A DNA stretch of 64,000 bases, taken from assembly GCF_004664715.2 (NCBI RefSeq), contig NC_051064.1, positions 114,252,240 through 114,316,239 of the forward strand, read 5' to 3'. The position numbers and the translations under genes were made by a program. The notes under the pieces were generated by a model. The model was not told the origin of the DNA. It searched no databases and saw only the letters and a list, made by a program, of their open reading frames with translations. Below are positions 45,426 through 56,689 of this stretch, piece after piece. Source of the stretch: Peromyscus leucopus. Taxonomy: Eukaryota; Chordata; Mammalia; Rodentia; Cricetidae. Positions within the stretch are counted from its first letter, which is position 1. Each line of letters begins with the position of its first letter.

Positions 45426-45479
45426 TCTAAAGATCTCTATATATTTGAAGATAGAGTCTATTTGTGTTGCTCTAATAGG

Positions 45480-45586
45480 CCTGGATCTTACTATTTAGAC
45501 TATGTTGGTCTTGAATTCATAGAGGTTCTTGTGCCTCTGCTTCCTAGGTGCTAGCTAGGATTAATGTGTGTGCTACCACACCCAGA
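45480..45586 (-). mobile_element. Decayed B1 SINE
   Basis: 'ggatcttactatttagacta', 'tgttggtcttgaattcatag' and 'ttgtgcctctgcttcctagg' are B1 in reverse with many changes. Confidence 0.75.
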
Positions 45587-46289
45587 TTTTCACTTCTACC
45601 AATCTTTATTGGGCTTATTCTGCCTGTTTGGATAGATGGACAGATGGATGGAAGCTTTCAAGTTGAGAAAGTAGGATTTTAAGGCCATCAGAATTTACAA
45701 TACAAGCAGATTGAGAAGCAGCAGCCAAGGAAATTGAGAGCAAGCACTTAGAAGAGGAAGAGGGCCAGCATCCTTGAAGCCAACAGTGGGGGCAATTTTA
45801 AGAAGAGACTATTTAAAGGTTTCATAGTCTCAAATAAATGAGAATTAAGGCTAGAGAAATAACAGTCATAGATACTTCTGTGGATTAATATGTGTGAAAT
45901 GAAAGGACAAGAGATTCTTCTCACTTGGGTAAAGTATAAAAAGGAAATTATGAGCAGTTGTTAGGCTTGAGCATATCTGTTAACTTGATAGAAAAGCAAA
46001 GGTTAAGGTGAAAGGTGGAAAACATGAACCGTGACCCAGCCAGCTATTGAGCCTCATTGGTCTCTGCTAATTTCTACATTTACCTTGTGATGACAATCAT
46101 ACCAATTATCAATCTGAGCTTTGGTCTTAGCAGTTAGTCAGAGGCTTGTGATTTGTACAGCTTGTGAGAGATAAGGCTTCTGGACACCCCTAAGGGAGTA
46201 TAATTATGACTTTTGTCCCTGAGCTTCAATAAGCAAAGGAATTCTCTCAACATGAAAAACTCAGTGTTTGCGTATACATACTATCAATT
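45587..46289. other. No recognised feature
   Basis: Unique sequence. Confidence 0.45.
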
Positions 46290-46492
46290 CTAAATGCATA
46301 CACATATGTATGTGTGCACATACGAATGTATATAATATGTAACAATGATAATTAAAGAAGAAGAAGAAGTCTTAAAATTTAAAAGCAATGAGAGGAACAT
46401 AGAGAAGAGTTGGAGAGGGAGGATGGAAATATTGTAAATACAGTACACATGTGTGAAATTCTCAAAAAGAATAAAAATTTAAATTAAAAAAC
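46290..46492 (+). mobile_element. L1 3' terminus
   Basis: 'tataatatgtaacaatgata', then a GA-rich block around 46390-46430, then 'gtgtgaaattctcaaaaaga' and 'ataaaaa' form the 3' terminus of an old rodent L1 with its A-rich tail. Confidence 0.75.
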
Positions 46493-46912
46493 CCATTGTT
46501 TGCTGTAACTCTGCTCTCGTTAGTCTCTCTTATGGTCAAGAGAAGAATTGGCAAAAGCTCTTCAGATATACAACCAAATGCCTTCCTCCTGAGCTCTCAG
46601 TGTGAAACAAAAGGCAGGTAAACAAGTGTGTGTGGTGGGGTGGGATTTAATAATTTCAGTAGTCACTTTATTCACTCGTCTGAAAGCTCTACCTGAGCTT
46701 ATTTATATAACCCTGAATTGTCAGGATCTGAGAAGTATTTTAGCAAAGTTGAAAAGCAGAGATTGCAGCATATGAACAGATGGTCCACGGGATCCGATTG
46801 AAACCGAAGCTACCTCTGTGGTGAAATCTGCCCTCATAACTTCTCCCCTTGTGAGTTTCATATTAAATGTTTGCTTCGAGGCCTGGAGAACAGGTGGTAC
46901 TACATTTGGAAT
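46493..46912. other. No recognised feature
   Basis: Unique sequence. Confidence 0.5.
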
Positions 46913-46940
46913 TGTATATATGTATATATGTATATATATG
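46913..46940 (+). repeat. (TATATG)n short simple repeat
   Basis: TATATG/TATATATG units. Confidence 0.85.
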
Positions 46941-46996
46941 CAAATATCTATGGGTTTTTTTTGCTTTGGAGAAGCAATTTGATACATAAAAAAGCA

Positions 46997-47029
46997 ATTA
47001 ATAGTAATAATAATAAGAAGAAGAAGAAC
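46997..47029 (+). repeat. (TAA)n-(GAA)n short simple repeat
   Basis: A few TAA units followed by GAA units. Confidence 0.85.
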
Positions 47030-48239
47030 TTAGCAGCAGATAAACTACTATGTTCTACTGATTTGATTTTGGAAAAGTCACTGATTTTTCAAAATGGAGG
47101 CCTTTGTATCTTTTTTTTCAGAAAAACATACTGAAGATGAAATTTTGAATGAAGTAGCTGATGCCTGCTACATACTAGGCTTTCTTTATACCACTGGCAT
47201 TAGTTCTGTGTCCATGAATCTCATTTACAACTCATAATAATTCTGTGGGACTCAAGCACTGGAAATTACTGTCTATTTAGTAAAAAGGTATAAGTAAACT
47301 TATAGGCCTCCAGCCCCAAAATGAAAATTCTTAATCTCTCAGTCTGTCAGAATGTGGCACACAGGCATACACAGAACAGGAAGTAGATATTGTTCACAGG
47401 TCAGGCTTGTAGGGACTGCCAGTGCCTGAGATTGCCAGGTTCTGATTCAAGTCTAGTGCAGGATCAGTTGCAAGCTAACAGCCCGATGATACAGGTTCCT
47501 GGTATGGACTCTCTTATCTGCCTCCTCCTGGTTAAAGCTGTCCGTCTCTTGTTGGCATTCTTTCCTTCATATACTCTGGCTTCATTACAGAATCTATGTT
47601 CTGGTTACTCTTTCATCTCCCCTCAACTCCCGGGTATGATTATGAACTACTGAGGCCTTTTTGGACAAACTGTTTATTTGACCTTCAGAGGCACACAGTA
47701 AATACTCAGTAAATGGATAAGTGGGAGAACATAATACATACTTTATAAAATGTGAACTGCTATTTGTAAGATCAGCACCAGGGATCAGCACTAAGACAGC
47801 CAGTGAACTCCCCTGGACCTCTGTTGTTTAAGCCTCAGTAGATAAACATTCAGGTTGAAAACTGGCCATGTGATAAGCCACAGCAAAAAGGTCTGAGTAA
47901 GAAAGGACAGTGTGAGGTCATTTATTTCCCCTTCTCTGAAAAACTCTTGTAAAGATCCCATCTTTCATGCCACCTGAAACCCCTGTGAGAATTCCCAGGA
48001 ATATAATACAGCATACTGGCCCCACCTGGGAGCCATTATCCTGTGTGAGATGACAGTCTGAAAAAAGACATGATTAACATACCTTCCCAGCTGTCATCAA
48101 AACTGCTGCTTTAATGGATTAATTAGCTCTCTGTGTTTTGGTGCTTGAATTGTTGGCCAGGCTGCCCAGCTAATCATAGGCTTCCGCAAGCATTCAAGTA
48201 GGGTAAGATAATAAGAAACAATAATGGGTAATATTAATC
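47030..48239. other. Unique sequence with candidate regulatory element at 47990-48185
   Basis: No repeat recognised. The last 200 bases contain 'cccagctgtcatcaaaac' (E-box beside a TGTCA site) and 'taatggattaattag' (clustered homeodomain-type cores). Earlier sequence (47390-47720) shows nothing firm. Confidence 0.4.
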
Positions 48240-48510
48240 AATAGTCTATAAAATGTCAGATAGCACACCCCTTAAATGGATTGTCTTATTCTGAAAGCAG
48301 CCTCTAACAGTGTGTATTATTATTTCTACTTTTGAAAGCAAACAAACAATGGTGATATAAAGACACAGAACTGGAATACTTAACTCCAGAGTATGAGCTG
48401 AACCATTAGTTATAGCCCCAGTATACAAATGAAGAAACAGGCCCAGGAATTAAATGGTTTGTGCACAATTGATTGAACTTAAGTCTATCTCCTTCTAGCC
48501 TGTGTGTGTG
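48240..48510 (-). mobile_element. Probable MIR SINE fragments
   Basis: 'attattatttctacttttg' and later 'gaagaaacaggcccaggaat' plus 'taaatggtttgtgcacaatt' resemble MIR in reverse. There may be two overlapping insertions. Confidence 0.5.
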
Positions 48511-48844
48511 TACAAAGTCAGGCCTTCATACAAAGTCAAGCAGGACCTTGTGCAGGTAGCTAGCAAGGTCTGAGAAATCAAAGTCCATGATTTCTTGGAG
48601 CAAAGCAAAGCCCCAGGTATAAAGTGACTGGGTACTGGCTGAGGTCTCAGTTGCAAAATAAAACACATTTTAATTGCTCTGGTTATACAAACAGAAGCAA
48701 AATGATTAGCTGTAAGTTGAGTAAATACTGCTTCCCCGATCCACCACAAGTCACTTACTATAGAAGTTCTTTCTACTTAACTTCCTGTCCCACACCAACC
48801 CTTCCCCTTTCCAATTCAATAAAAAGGGAACAGAGAAATATGTG

Positions 48845-49070
48845 ATTATAGAGTGCTTATTATTTTTAAGCACTTTTAGCATGTAATTTTTGGTGATCTT
48901 CTAAACAAGTATAAAATAAGTAGAATTATTACTTCAATTTGAAATAAAGGTAAAAGAAATAATTTACCTCCAAATCACAAATATTCTAAGTATATAGGTT
49001 ATGATTTTAAACCCAGATCTATAGTACTTAGTAATACTAATAAATACTTGTTGAATGAATGAGTTAACTA
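48845..49070 (-). mobile_element. MIR-type SINE fragment
   Basis: 'agagtgcttattatttttaa', 'gtagaattattacttcaatt' and 'aaacccagatctatagtact' follow MIR in reverse. The right end reads 'aataaatacttgttgaatga', which could belong to a second old element. Confidence 0.65.
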
Positions 49071-49448
49071 TCAGGATCTTTCAAGCACACCAAGTTCTTT
49101 AGCATGCTTTATGACTGTGTTTCTTGGCATTGGAGGTACACTGGAATATTTGCAAAGCTGCTAAAAACTTCAGTTGCCCTCTTCCTCCTCCACTGAGTCA
49201 GAATCTATGTCCAGACTTTGGTGGTTTTAACAGTGTGTCAGGTTATTCTCAGCTATAGCTGGTGTTGAGGATCACTGATCTTCAAAGGATAAAAATCTCT
49301 CCGCCCTGATGGAAGTAGGTGTGCAGAGTTTATAAGTGCTGTCTAGTGATGCCTCTTCCTAGGCTAAGTGGGCTGTGAAAAAGAAATCCAGACACTCTTA
49401 GCCTCTGGAATTTTGTTCTGCTTGGATGTTATTCCCAGGCTTCTCTTG
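49071..49448. other. No recognised feature
   Basis: Unique sequence. Confidence 0.5.
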
Positions 49449-49760
49449 TGAACCTAGTGGAACTGTAGCATGTTTGTTTGTCTTGCCCTCTGACTCCTAC
49501 TAGGTCCAGTCCAGAACCTTCCAGAGTAAATTCTTCTAGCTGGATGACAGCCCCACACAGTGTTGCCCAGAGCTTGCTGGAATGATGCTATGGCACCCCA
49601 TTCCCTAGTTCTCTGCCCACTCTGAGCCCATGCTTTGAGCTCGCTGTCACCATATAGTTTACTTCTGCCAATAAACAACTTGCCCTTGGTCTCTCTTGCT
49701 CCCTCTCGGAGAGTCTAACAGTCTGTGTTTTGACTTCTTGGTCTCCTGTCTGTGACAAAG
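49449..49760 (+). mobile_element. Possible unclassified LTR
   Basis: Begins with TG, contains AATAAA near 49670 ('ctgccaataaacaacttgcc') followed by a pyrimidine-rich R/U5-like stretch ending near 'gtctcctgtctgtgaca'. No matching target duplication was found, so the call is weak. Confidence 0.3.
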
Positions 49761-50069
49761 ACGGATATTGTGAAAAATCAATTGCCTGGGTCAAGGAGAA
49801 AATATTGATTCAGATAACAGAGCTGATGCTCCAAGTGAATCGGAGAGTGAGAGTGATAAAAAATGACTGACATTTCAGGGGTTGGCTCTGACGCTTCAGT
49901 GATTTATGCTCAAGAAACAAGCTTCTGAGATTCTTTTCTCCTGTTGAGTATGTGGCCCTTTGGGGGAGTCATTTTGCCTCTACTTCCTTTCTCTCACTGC
50001 AATGCTTTGAGAATTTCTCCAGGAAATGATGCTGGAAGAATTACACACTATTCATTAATGACATTTCTT
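49761..50069. other. No recognised feature
   Basis: Unique sequence. Confidence 0.5.
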
Positions 50070-50345
50070 GTTATTGTCATAAAATGCCTAAAAGAAGCTA
50101 CCTAAGTGAAGAATTGTTTATTTTGCCTCATGCTTCGAGAGAGTCTATCTTGGTGAGAGAAGCGCATGGTGTTGGTGGCCCTGCATCTTTGGGAGTAGAA
50201 GCAGGAGGCTGTTTTATCTGGAGCAGTTGAGAAGCAGAGATATCACACAGGAATTGAGACCTGGCTATAAACCAAAGGGTCCCAAGTGACCATTGTTCCA
50301 CCTAATTTATACTTCCTAAAGGTTCCACAAGCATCCCTCCCCAAC
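50070..50345 (-). mobile_element. Old LTR-like fragment related in layout to family Z
   Basis: 'ttattgtcataaaatgccta', 'agaattgtttattttgcctc' and 'gagagaagcgcatggtg' have the same order as the family Z copy at 53455-53872 (Z: 'attactgtgatgaaaccatg', 'aagggtttattcaacttaca'). The ends are not preserved. Confidence 0.45.
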
Positions 50346-51164
50346 AATACATAGACAGATCTGCCCGGGGCAAAGAACTACAGTCCCCATTTCCCAGCTC
50401 AGGTCCTGGCAGAGAAGCAGTGTCCTTAAATGTGGGTTTATATATGATTAGACACTAAAGCATTTACCAAAGATTTCAATATGTATGACCCATAGTGACT
50501 AGACACAGAATAATTCTGATTTTAAAATGATTTGCAAGCACTTCAATATGCCAGGCCCTGAGTATGCTATTAAACGCTATCATTCATTAGAAGAAATTCT
50601 TTCCCTCAAAAAATTATAATTGATAGAAAAACGATCATAAACTAATGAATATGATATGTGTACTTGGTCAGTGTTATAGAATTTCACAAGATATCATGGG
50701 AACCATAGAAGTATAGTCTAACCCAGCCCTGGGAGAACATGAAGGAGGTGTAATAGAGACACAGCAAAGACAACAATGGTTTCTTGAGGCACAGATGGTT
50801 GAGTATTTAAAACTAAATAGAAGTGGTGTCCAAGTGGCTATAAGAAAATGCTAGCTGCTTAATAAACCATAAAACACCAGTAACTTAATTCAAGAAAAGT
50901 TTGTTTCTCAATTATGCAGCCCCTTGACAGGGCTGTATTTAATGACTTGAGTAGTACCTGAGGACCCTGGGGAATAGGACTTCTCTCCATATAAACAGGT
51001 TGATTTTTAAAGTTACAAAACTCATAGATGAATTATAGTAGTTTATCCAATAAAATTTTTAATGCTATTGAGAGATGAAGTGGTGGTATAGTCTTTATTT
51101 TCTAATCATGCATGTAGAGATTCTTCATAATATCTAGGTACTGTCTCTTCCTGTGAATCTCCAA
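50346..51164. other. No recognised feature
   Basis: Unique sequence. Confidence 0.45.
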
Positions 51165-51584
51165 GAACCTGTTGTGTGATACTCTGTTTGTGTTCTGACA
51201 AATAAAGCTTGCCTAGAGATCAGAGGGTAGAGCTAGCTACTGGTTAACCATAGAGGCCTGGCAATGGTGGCACACACCTTTAATTCCAACACTTGGGAGG
51301 AGGAAGCAGGAAGTTCAGGAGTTCAAAGCCACCCTGGGCTATATGAGATTGAACCAGTCTAAAAGAGAAAAAGAGCTGGGTGGTGGTGGTGCACACCTTT
51401 AATGCCAGCACTAAGGAGGTGGAGACAGAAATATAAAGTGGGTGGAGACAGGATCTCACCCCCTCCATTTAGTCTGAGGATTTGATTCATAGAGATAAGT
51501 TTCTAGTGACTGCTGCTCTGATTCTCTGATCCCCAGGCAAGCTTTATGTGTGAGAACACAAACAAAATCTACACAACAGGAACC
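51165..51584. mobile_element. LTR-like element with long terminal inverted repeats and two B1-derived modules
   Basis: The element is 51170-51578 (409 bases), starting TGTTGTGTG and ending CACAACA, flanked by 'gaacc' (51165-51169 and 51580-51584). The flanks also fit as a 6-bp pair differing at one base. The ends are inverted repeats of about 56 bases (51170-51225 and 51524-51578), roughly 85% identical by eye. Inside are two B1-type 5' parts in direct orientation at about 51256 and 51374. It has no coding capacity, so mobilisation would have to be in trans. Confidence 0.75.
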
Positions 51585-52597
51585 ATCTTTTTGCATATTT
51601 GTAAAATGTGTGACTCTTGCCTAATTCTATATTTCTCACTATAAGAAAAAAGTAGCAACATTATTATAAATTATAATGTCATGATTTTTCAGGATCTATT
51701 AAAAAATGAAAGCAATGTCTATCTTTCTACATCTGAAATTCTATAATCCTATTTACTTAGTGCTCATTAAGTCAATGCCAATGTTTCTGCCTTGTCTATC
51801 AAGAATAGCATCTTATGGGATCTCCCAAATGTTGGTATTGTGTGTTGCTAATGGTGACCAGAAATTCAAGTTGCCTCAGATATGCAGGAAAAGTAATCAA
51901 CTCATTTCAAATTGTGGTAAACTTACTCTTAAAAATTTTATAGTGTAACTATAAAGCAACACACTTTTCCAATCCTTCTGAGCTCTTTAGACCTCACTCA
52001 CTACATGAATAGAATGTGAATTCATTCATTGCTGATGACATTCCTGACTTTGACATACAACACAAAGCAGTAGATATGTGTGGAATGAAGGGGGTGATTT
52101 CATCAATGAAAGGATTGCCTATCCTTTGATCATCACAATTTGAAAGTAAGCTAGGACAGCCACACAGAGAGTTCCTGTTGGCATTATAAAGGCCTCAAAA
52201 GCTCTTAGAGAAATGCAGGGCCTTTGTGGAATGAAGTTGTCTTGTACCAACAGCACAGGTTAAAGTGAGAGCTAAAAAGGAACCCACATACCTGTAACAG
52301 ACATACCATACAGACAGATGTCATAGTGTACTGTACAGCCTGTAGCCCACATCTCTGAACTTGTTCTGTCAGTCAGTCCCATCTTGCAATTATGAAGCAT
52401 GTCAGCCAATGGAAAGAGTCCTCACTAGACTGTCCTTCTGGAGGACTCTAAACATGAGTCTACTCCTTTGGGCATCGGGTATATCCTACACATGGAATGG
52501 GGCAGGCCTTATAACTTATGAGACCTAGGACAAAACAAAATAAAATTATGGATTCCTTTTTTAAGAACTTCAAGATGGTGACAGCAGAGCATTGAAC
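51585..52597. other. No recognised feature
   Basis: AT-rich unique sequence. The 80-residue frame at 51706-51948 has no recognisable family. Confidence 0.45.
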
Positions 52598-52685
52598 CAA
52601 GTGGGGTGTGGTGGAATATAACTATAATCCTAGCATTTCTGAAGCTGAGGTATGAGGCTCTGAATTTTAGTACATAGAGACACTC
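52598..52685 (+). mobile_element. Decayed B1-like SINE
   Basis: 'gtggggtgtggtggaatata' and 'taatcctagcatttctgaag' match the 5' half of a B1-like SINE. Confidence 0.65.
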
Positions 52686-52689
52686 TTTG

Positions 52690-52758
52690 AGAGAAAGGAA
52701 GAAAGGGAGGGAGGGAAGGGATAGAGAAGAAGAGAAGGAGAGATAAAAAGGGAGAAGG
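52690..52758 (+). repeat. GA-rich tract
   Basis: Purine-rich GGGA/GAAA units directly after the B1-like SINE, likely grown from its tail. Confidence 0.9.
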
Positions 52759-52941
52759 TACAATAGAGCACAGGGGGTTAGAGAACACTCTTGTGGGAGG
52801 GTAGAGGGATAGGGATAAATAACATTGCTGGCACTGACCAGTCCCAGACACTAAGGGGTTCTAGACATTTTCAAAGAGTGTATTTTTAAACTTCAGAGCC
52901 CTGGACATGGGGGTGGATCAGACTATGACTCCTTTCTTGCC

Positions 52942-53353
52942 AGTTCTTGTCCCAGCCAGCGGGATCTTCAGTAGAGACCCTAGAAGGGGGAATGGTGAAG
53001 GAAAGGGACAAGAGAGACAAAGAATTGACAGCAGACAGTATTCTGATCAAATTGCAAAATTTTATTTTTCTCAGGTGGGTTTTATAGTAAGCAGACCAGG
53101 AAACTTTCTTTGGGAAAAGATCAGGGGACTGTTGAGTTGCCAAGCAACCCAACCAAGCAACTTAACCACAAAACATTGTTACTAAATGGTCACTGTAGCA
53201 GAAAGATAAGGAAATGTTAAGTTATTTTCTAATAACTCAAGACTTGTCCAGGCATGTCAAAAGTTTCTGGTTAGTGGCTCAGTACTGGACAACAGAAATT
53301 TAACTCAGGCAGGCAATATGGCGTGGCTCTTAAAATTGTCCTCGGCAAGTTCT
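52942..53353 (-). mobile_element. Solo LTR (family W), ERV2-like
   Basis: LTR 52948-53347 (400 bases) has the perfect 6-bp duplication 'agttct' at 52942-52947 and 53348-53353. On the minus strand it runs from TGCCGAGGAC to GGGACA. It has a TATA-like 'actataaaaccc' (53077-53088) and AATAAA at 53061-53066, in the right order for U3-R-U5. Class II ERV is inferred from the 6-bp duplication. Confidence 0.93.
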
Positions 53354-53449
53354 AATGACTATACTACTAATAATTCAGAGACCAGATTCTTTAACATTGA
53401 GTTTCTTCTATCTCCTAGAGCCTTGGTATCACCTGCATGCAGCTCAAAA

Positions 53450-53877
53450 GCAGGTATCTTTGCTAGGGTTTATATTACTGTGATGAAACCATGACCAAAG
53501 GAACTTGAGGAAAAAAGGGTTTATTCAACTTACACTTCCACATCACAGTTCATCGTCAAAGGAAGTCAGGACAGGAACTCAAACAGGATAGGAACCTAGA
53601 GGCAGGAGTTGATACAGAGGCCATGAAGGGGTGCTACTTACTGGTTTGCTTCTCATGGCTTGCATACTCTCCTCTTTGATGGAAATGGGGACCATCAGCC
53701 CAGGGATTGCACCACCCACAATGTTCTGGGCCCTCCCACAGTAATCACTAATTAAGAAAATGCCTTAAAAGCCTGCCTACAACCTGATCTTATGGAAGCA
53801 TTTTCATAATTGGGGTTCCCTTCTCTCAAATGACTTTAGCTGTGTCAAGTTGACATAAAACTATCCAGCACAGTAGG
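53450..53877 (-). mobile_element. Solo LTR (family Z, copy 2), MaLR/ERVL-like
   Basis: LTR 53455-53872 (418 bases) is the reverse of the copy at 30535-30944; for example 'tgtgtcaagttgacataaaa' here matches 'ttttatgtcaacttcacata' there. The flanks 'gcagg' (53450-53454) and 'gtagg' (53873-53877) differ at one base. The plus-strand left end reads TA where TG is expected. Confidence 0.88.
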
Positions 53878-54218
53878 GTAGAGTGTAGAGGTTCTGATAT
53901 GTGAGAATTCATTGTGGGGCAGCTCTTAAAATCATATACATCACTACTGAACATATTTCATTGACTGTAACCTATTGAAATGATTACATATAATTGTTAT
54001 GGGGCTCAGGGAATTCGGTCTCTGCTTAAAAAGATACTTCTCAATGACAGCTCTGTGTGCTGTGGTGGCAGAAAACATTTGTTAGAAACTTTGCCTTTCT
54101 CAAGTGGAATCACAGAGCAGAAATGCATTTGCAAGTAAATGGGTAGTATAAGCAAATGCCCTTCAGCTGTACGCAAGTGCCACTGGAACAGAGAGAATGA
54201 AGAAGACAGTGAGGAAAA
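53878..54218. other. No recognised feature
   Basis: Unique sequence. Confidence 0.5.
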
Positions 54219-54266
54219 CATTAGGCATTAGGTTGTAGAAAGCATTAGGCATTAGGTTGTAGAGAC
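54219..54266 (+). repeat. 24-bp unit in tandem, two copies
   Basis: 'cattaggcattaggttgtag' begins at 54219 and again at 54243. Each unit itself contains an internal cattagg doublet. Confidence 0.9.
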
Positions 54267-55125
54267 TGGCCATCAAGTCAAGGAGTCTAAAGTCTATGCT
54301 GCAGCAAAATGTAGAATAACTGAAGGGTTTTGAACAAGAGAGAGTGGTGTGGTCATGGTTGCATGGGAAAGCTCTCAGGTCTCAGGCTGTGATGAATTGA
54401 AGGCAATAGTTGGAATCAGTTAGTTCATGAATTGGAAAGCAATCAAAATGACCCTGGTGTGAGATGCTTTGTCAGCCAGGACTCTGTTAAACACATATCA
54501 TGGAATACAGTCCATATTATTCATATCATGTATACAACCTTTGGGGAGGCTGAGGAGCATAAGACCAGGAAACAGCTATGACCTAGTCTTGTTGGACATG
54601 AAAAGAAATGAGTGTTAAATGAAGACAAAAAGCAATGAGAAGTCATCCACTGGTGATAAGAGTGGCATAAATCACTACAACCCCTATGTAAAGCAAAATA
54701 TGCTTCAATCTTACTAGCTACACATTCCATTTCAAGAGAATACATATGGACAATAGACAGAATTTTCCTGGCATGCTTTCAGAATATAAGCAGAGATGCA
54801 GTTGGCCAGTTCATACACATGACACTTTTTGTAAAAATTGAAACATGATTAGACCTACAGCTATCAAGATGTCAAAGTTCCAAAAGTGGACTATAGAATG
54901 AGAAAGTGTACTTTATATGTTGAGACATACAAAATGGTGTCATTTATACACACTTTGAAGGCGTAAGTGTTCTGTGTTGCTTATACTTCTGCAATTGTAT
55001 TAGTAACAACCCAAAACTCACAAGAATGATGCTTTTCAGGGCAATTATGGAAGGAAGTATGCATTTTAAACATGGAGGTTTAACTCTTATCTGTGGTGTT
55101 TTATTTCTTTAAAACAAATGAAGCA
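54267..55125. other. No recognised feature
   Basis: Unique sequence. Confidence 0.45.
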
Positions 55126-55304
55126 GGACTGGCAAGATGGCACTGTGGGCAAAAAGTGTTTGCATCAAGGCTGATAATCGGAAAGTTCAGTCCCTAGAAT
55201 CTTGTGGAGGGAGAAAGAACTCCTACAGGTTGCCCTCTTTCCTTGACACTTGTGGCATAGCATTCATGTACCAGCACACGTGCGCGCGCATGCGCGCGCG
55301 CGCG

Positions 55305-55342
<38 letters not shown>
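55126..55342 (+). mobile_element. B2-type SINE with CG/CA alternating tail
   Basis: 'ggactggcaagatggcactg', 'gcatcaaggctgataatcgg' and 'agaaagaactcctacaggtt' match a B2-superfamily SINE in the forward direction. The tail at 55274-55342 is an uninterrupted alternating purine-pyrimidine run, first CG-rich, then CA. Confidence 0.8.
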
Positions 55343-55459
55343 TCATAGACTCACACAATAATAATAATATTGGAGCATATAATGAAATATTTAAAATTGA
55401 TAGAGTAATTTACTATTCATTATGTTAGTCTCTGTGGGTTTTTTATGTATTTGAATTTT

Positions 55460-56520
55460 GTAAATTAAATATTTAAGCTGGGTTGTTGCTGGCTGCAGTT
55501 TACTGTCCTTCCTCTCCTCCCAGTCCTCCACCCCAACCTCCCTTCTGTTCCTACCCCTGAATCCAGTCCTCCTCTATTTCTGTTTATAAAAAGGCAGGTG
55601 TCCCATGAATATCAACAAAACATGCAATATCAAGTTGCAATAAGATTAAGCATCTCCCCGTGTATTAAAGCTGGGCCAGTGACCCAGTATGAGGAGTAGA
55701 GTCCTAAAATCCAGTAAAAGAGTCAGAGACACTCCCTGTTCCCACAGTTAGGAGTCCCATAAGAGGACCAAGCTACAAAACAGTAACATATATGCAGAGT
55801 GCCTAGGTCAGTTCTATGTAGGCTCACTGGTTGTTGGTTCAGTCTCTGTGAGCCTCTATGAGCCCAGATTAATTTATTCTATGAGTTTTCTTGTGGTGTC
55901 CTTGACCCCTCTGGCTCCTACAATCCTTTCTCTCCATCTTCTACAGGATTCCCTGAATTCCACCTAATGTTTGGCTGTGAGTCTACCTCTGTTTCCATCA
56001 GTTGCTGGATGAAGCCTCTCCACTGACAATTGGGCTAGGCATCTATCTGGTTACAGGAGATGGCCAGTTCAGGATACATATGTGCTATTGCTAGGAGTCT
56101 TAGCTAGGGTCATCCTTGTAGATTCCTGGGAGATTCCCTTGTGCCAGGTTTTTACTTGACCCCAAAATGCACCCTTTTCCCAGTAGTCTCTTTCAGCATT
56201 CTTCCCCTCCACCTACCCACCCCCAACCTGATCACTCATTTTCCCATCCAACCCGCCCTCAGTCCATGCCGAAAACTCTTCCATTTCTCCTTCCCAGGGA
56301 TATCCAGGAGTCTCCCCATGAACCCTTCTTATTATCTAGTCTCTCTGGGTCTGTGGATTGTAGCATAGTTATCCTTTATTTTACAGCTAATATCCACTTA
56401 TGAGTAAGTACATACCATGTTTGTCTTTCTCTGTCTGTGTTATCTCACTCAGGATGAATTTTTTTTTTTGTTCCATCCATTTGCCTTCAAATTTCCTGGT
56501 GTCCTTGTTTTTAATAGTTG
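55460..56520 (-). mobile_element. L1 3' UTR and end of ORF2
   Basis: On the plus strand: 'ggctgtgagtctacctctgt', 'tccatcagttgctggatgaa', 'ctagggtcatccttgtagat', 'taatatccacttatgagtaa' and 'gtacataccatgtttgtctt'. These are the rodent L1 3' UTR and last ORF2 codons in reverse. The right end stops in ORF2-derived sequence near 56520. Confidence 0.85.
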
Positions 56521-56526
56521 AAATAC

Positions 56527-56648
56527 TAGCTCTTGGGAGGCAGTGGCAGGAGGATCTCTGTGAATTTGGGGCCAGGCTGGTCTACAAAGTGAGTTCCAGG
56601 ACAGCCAGGGCTGTTACACAGAAAAACCCTGTCTTGAAACGCCCCCCC
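56527..56648 (+). mobile_element. B1 SINE, 5'-truncated
   Basis: From 'agctcttgggaggcagtggc' to 'aaaccctgtcttgaaac', lacking the first 30 or so bases. It separates two L1 fragments. Confidence 0.85.
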
Positions 56649-56689
56649 CAATTATTTAAAATTATAATTAAATATGGTGACATAAGTGT

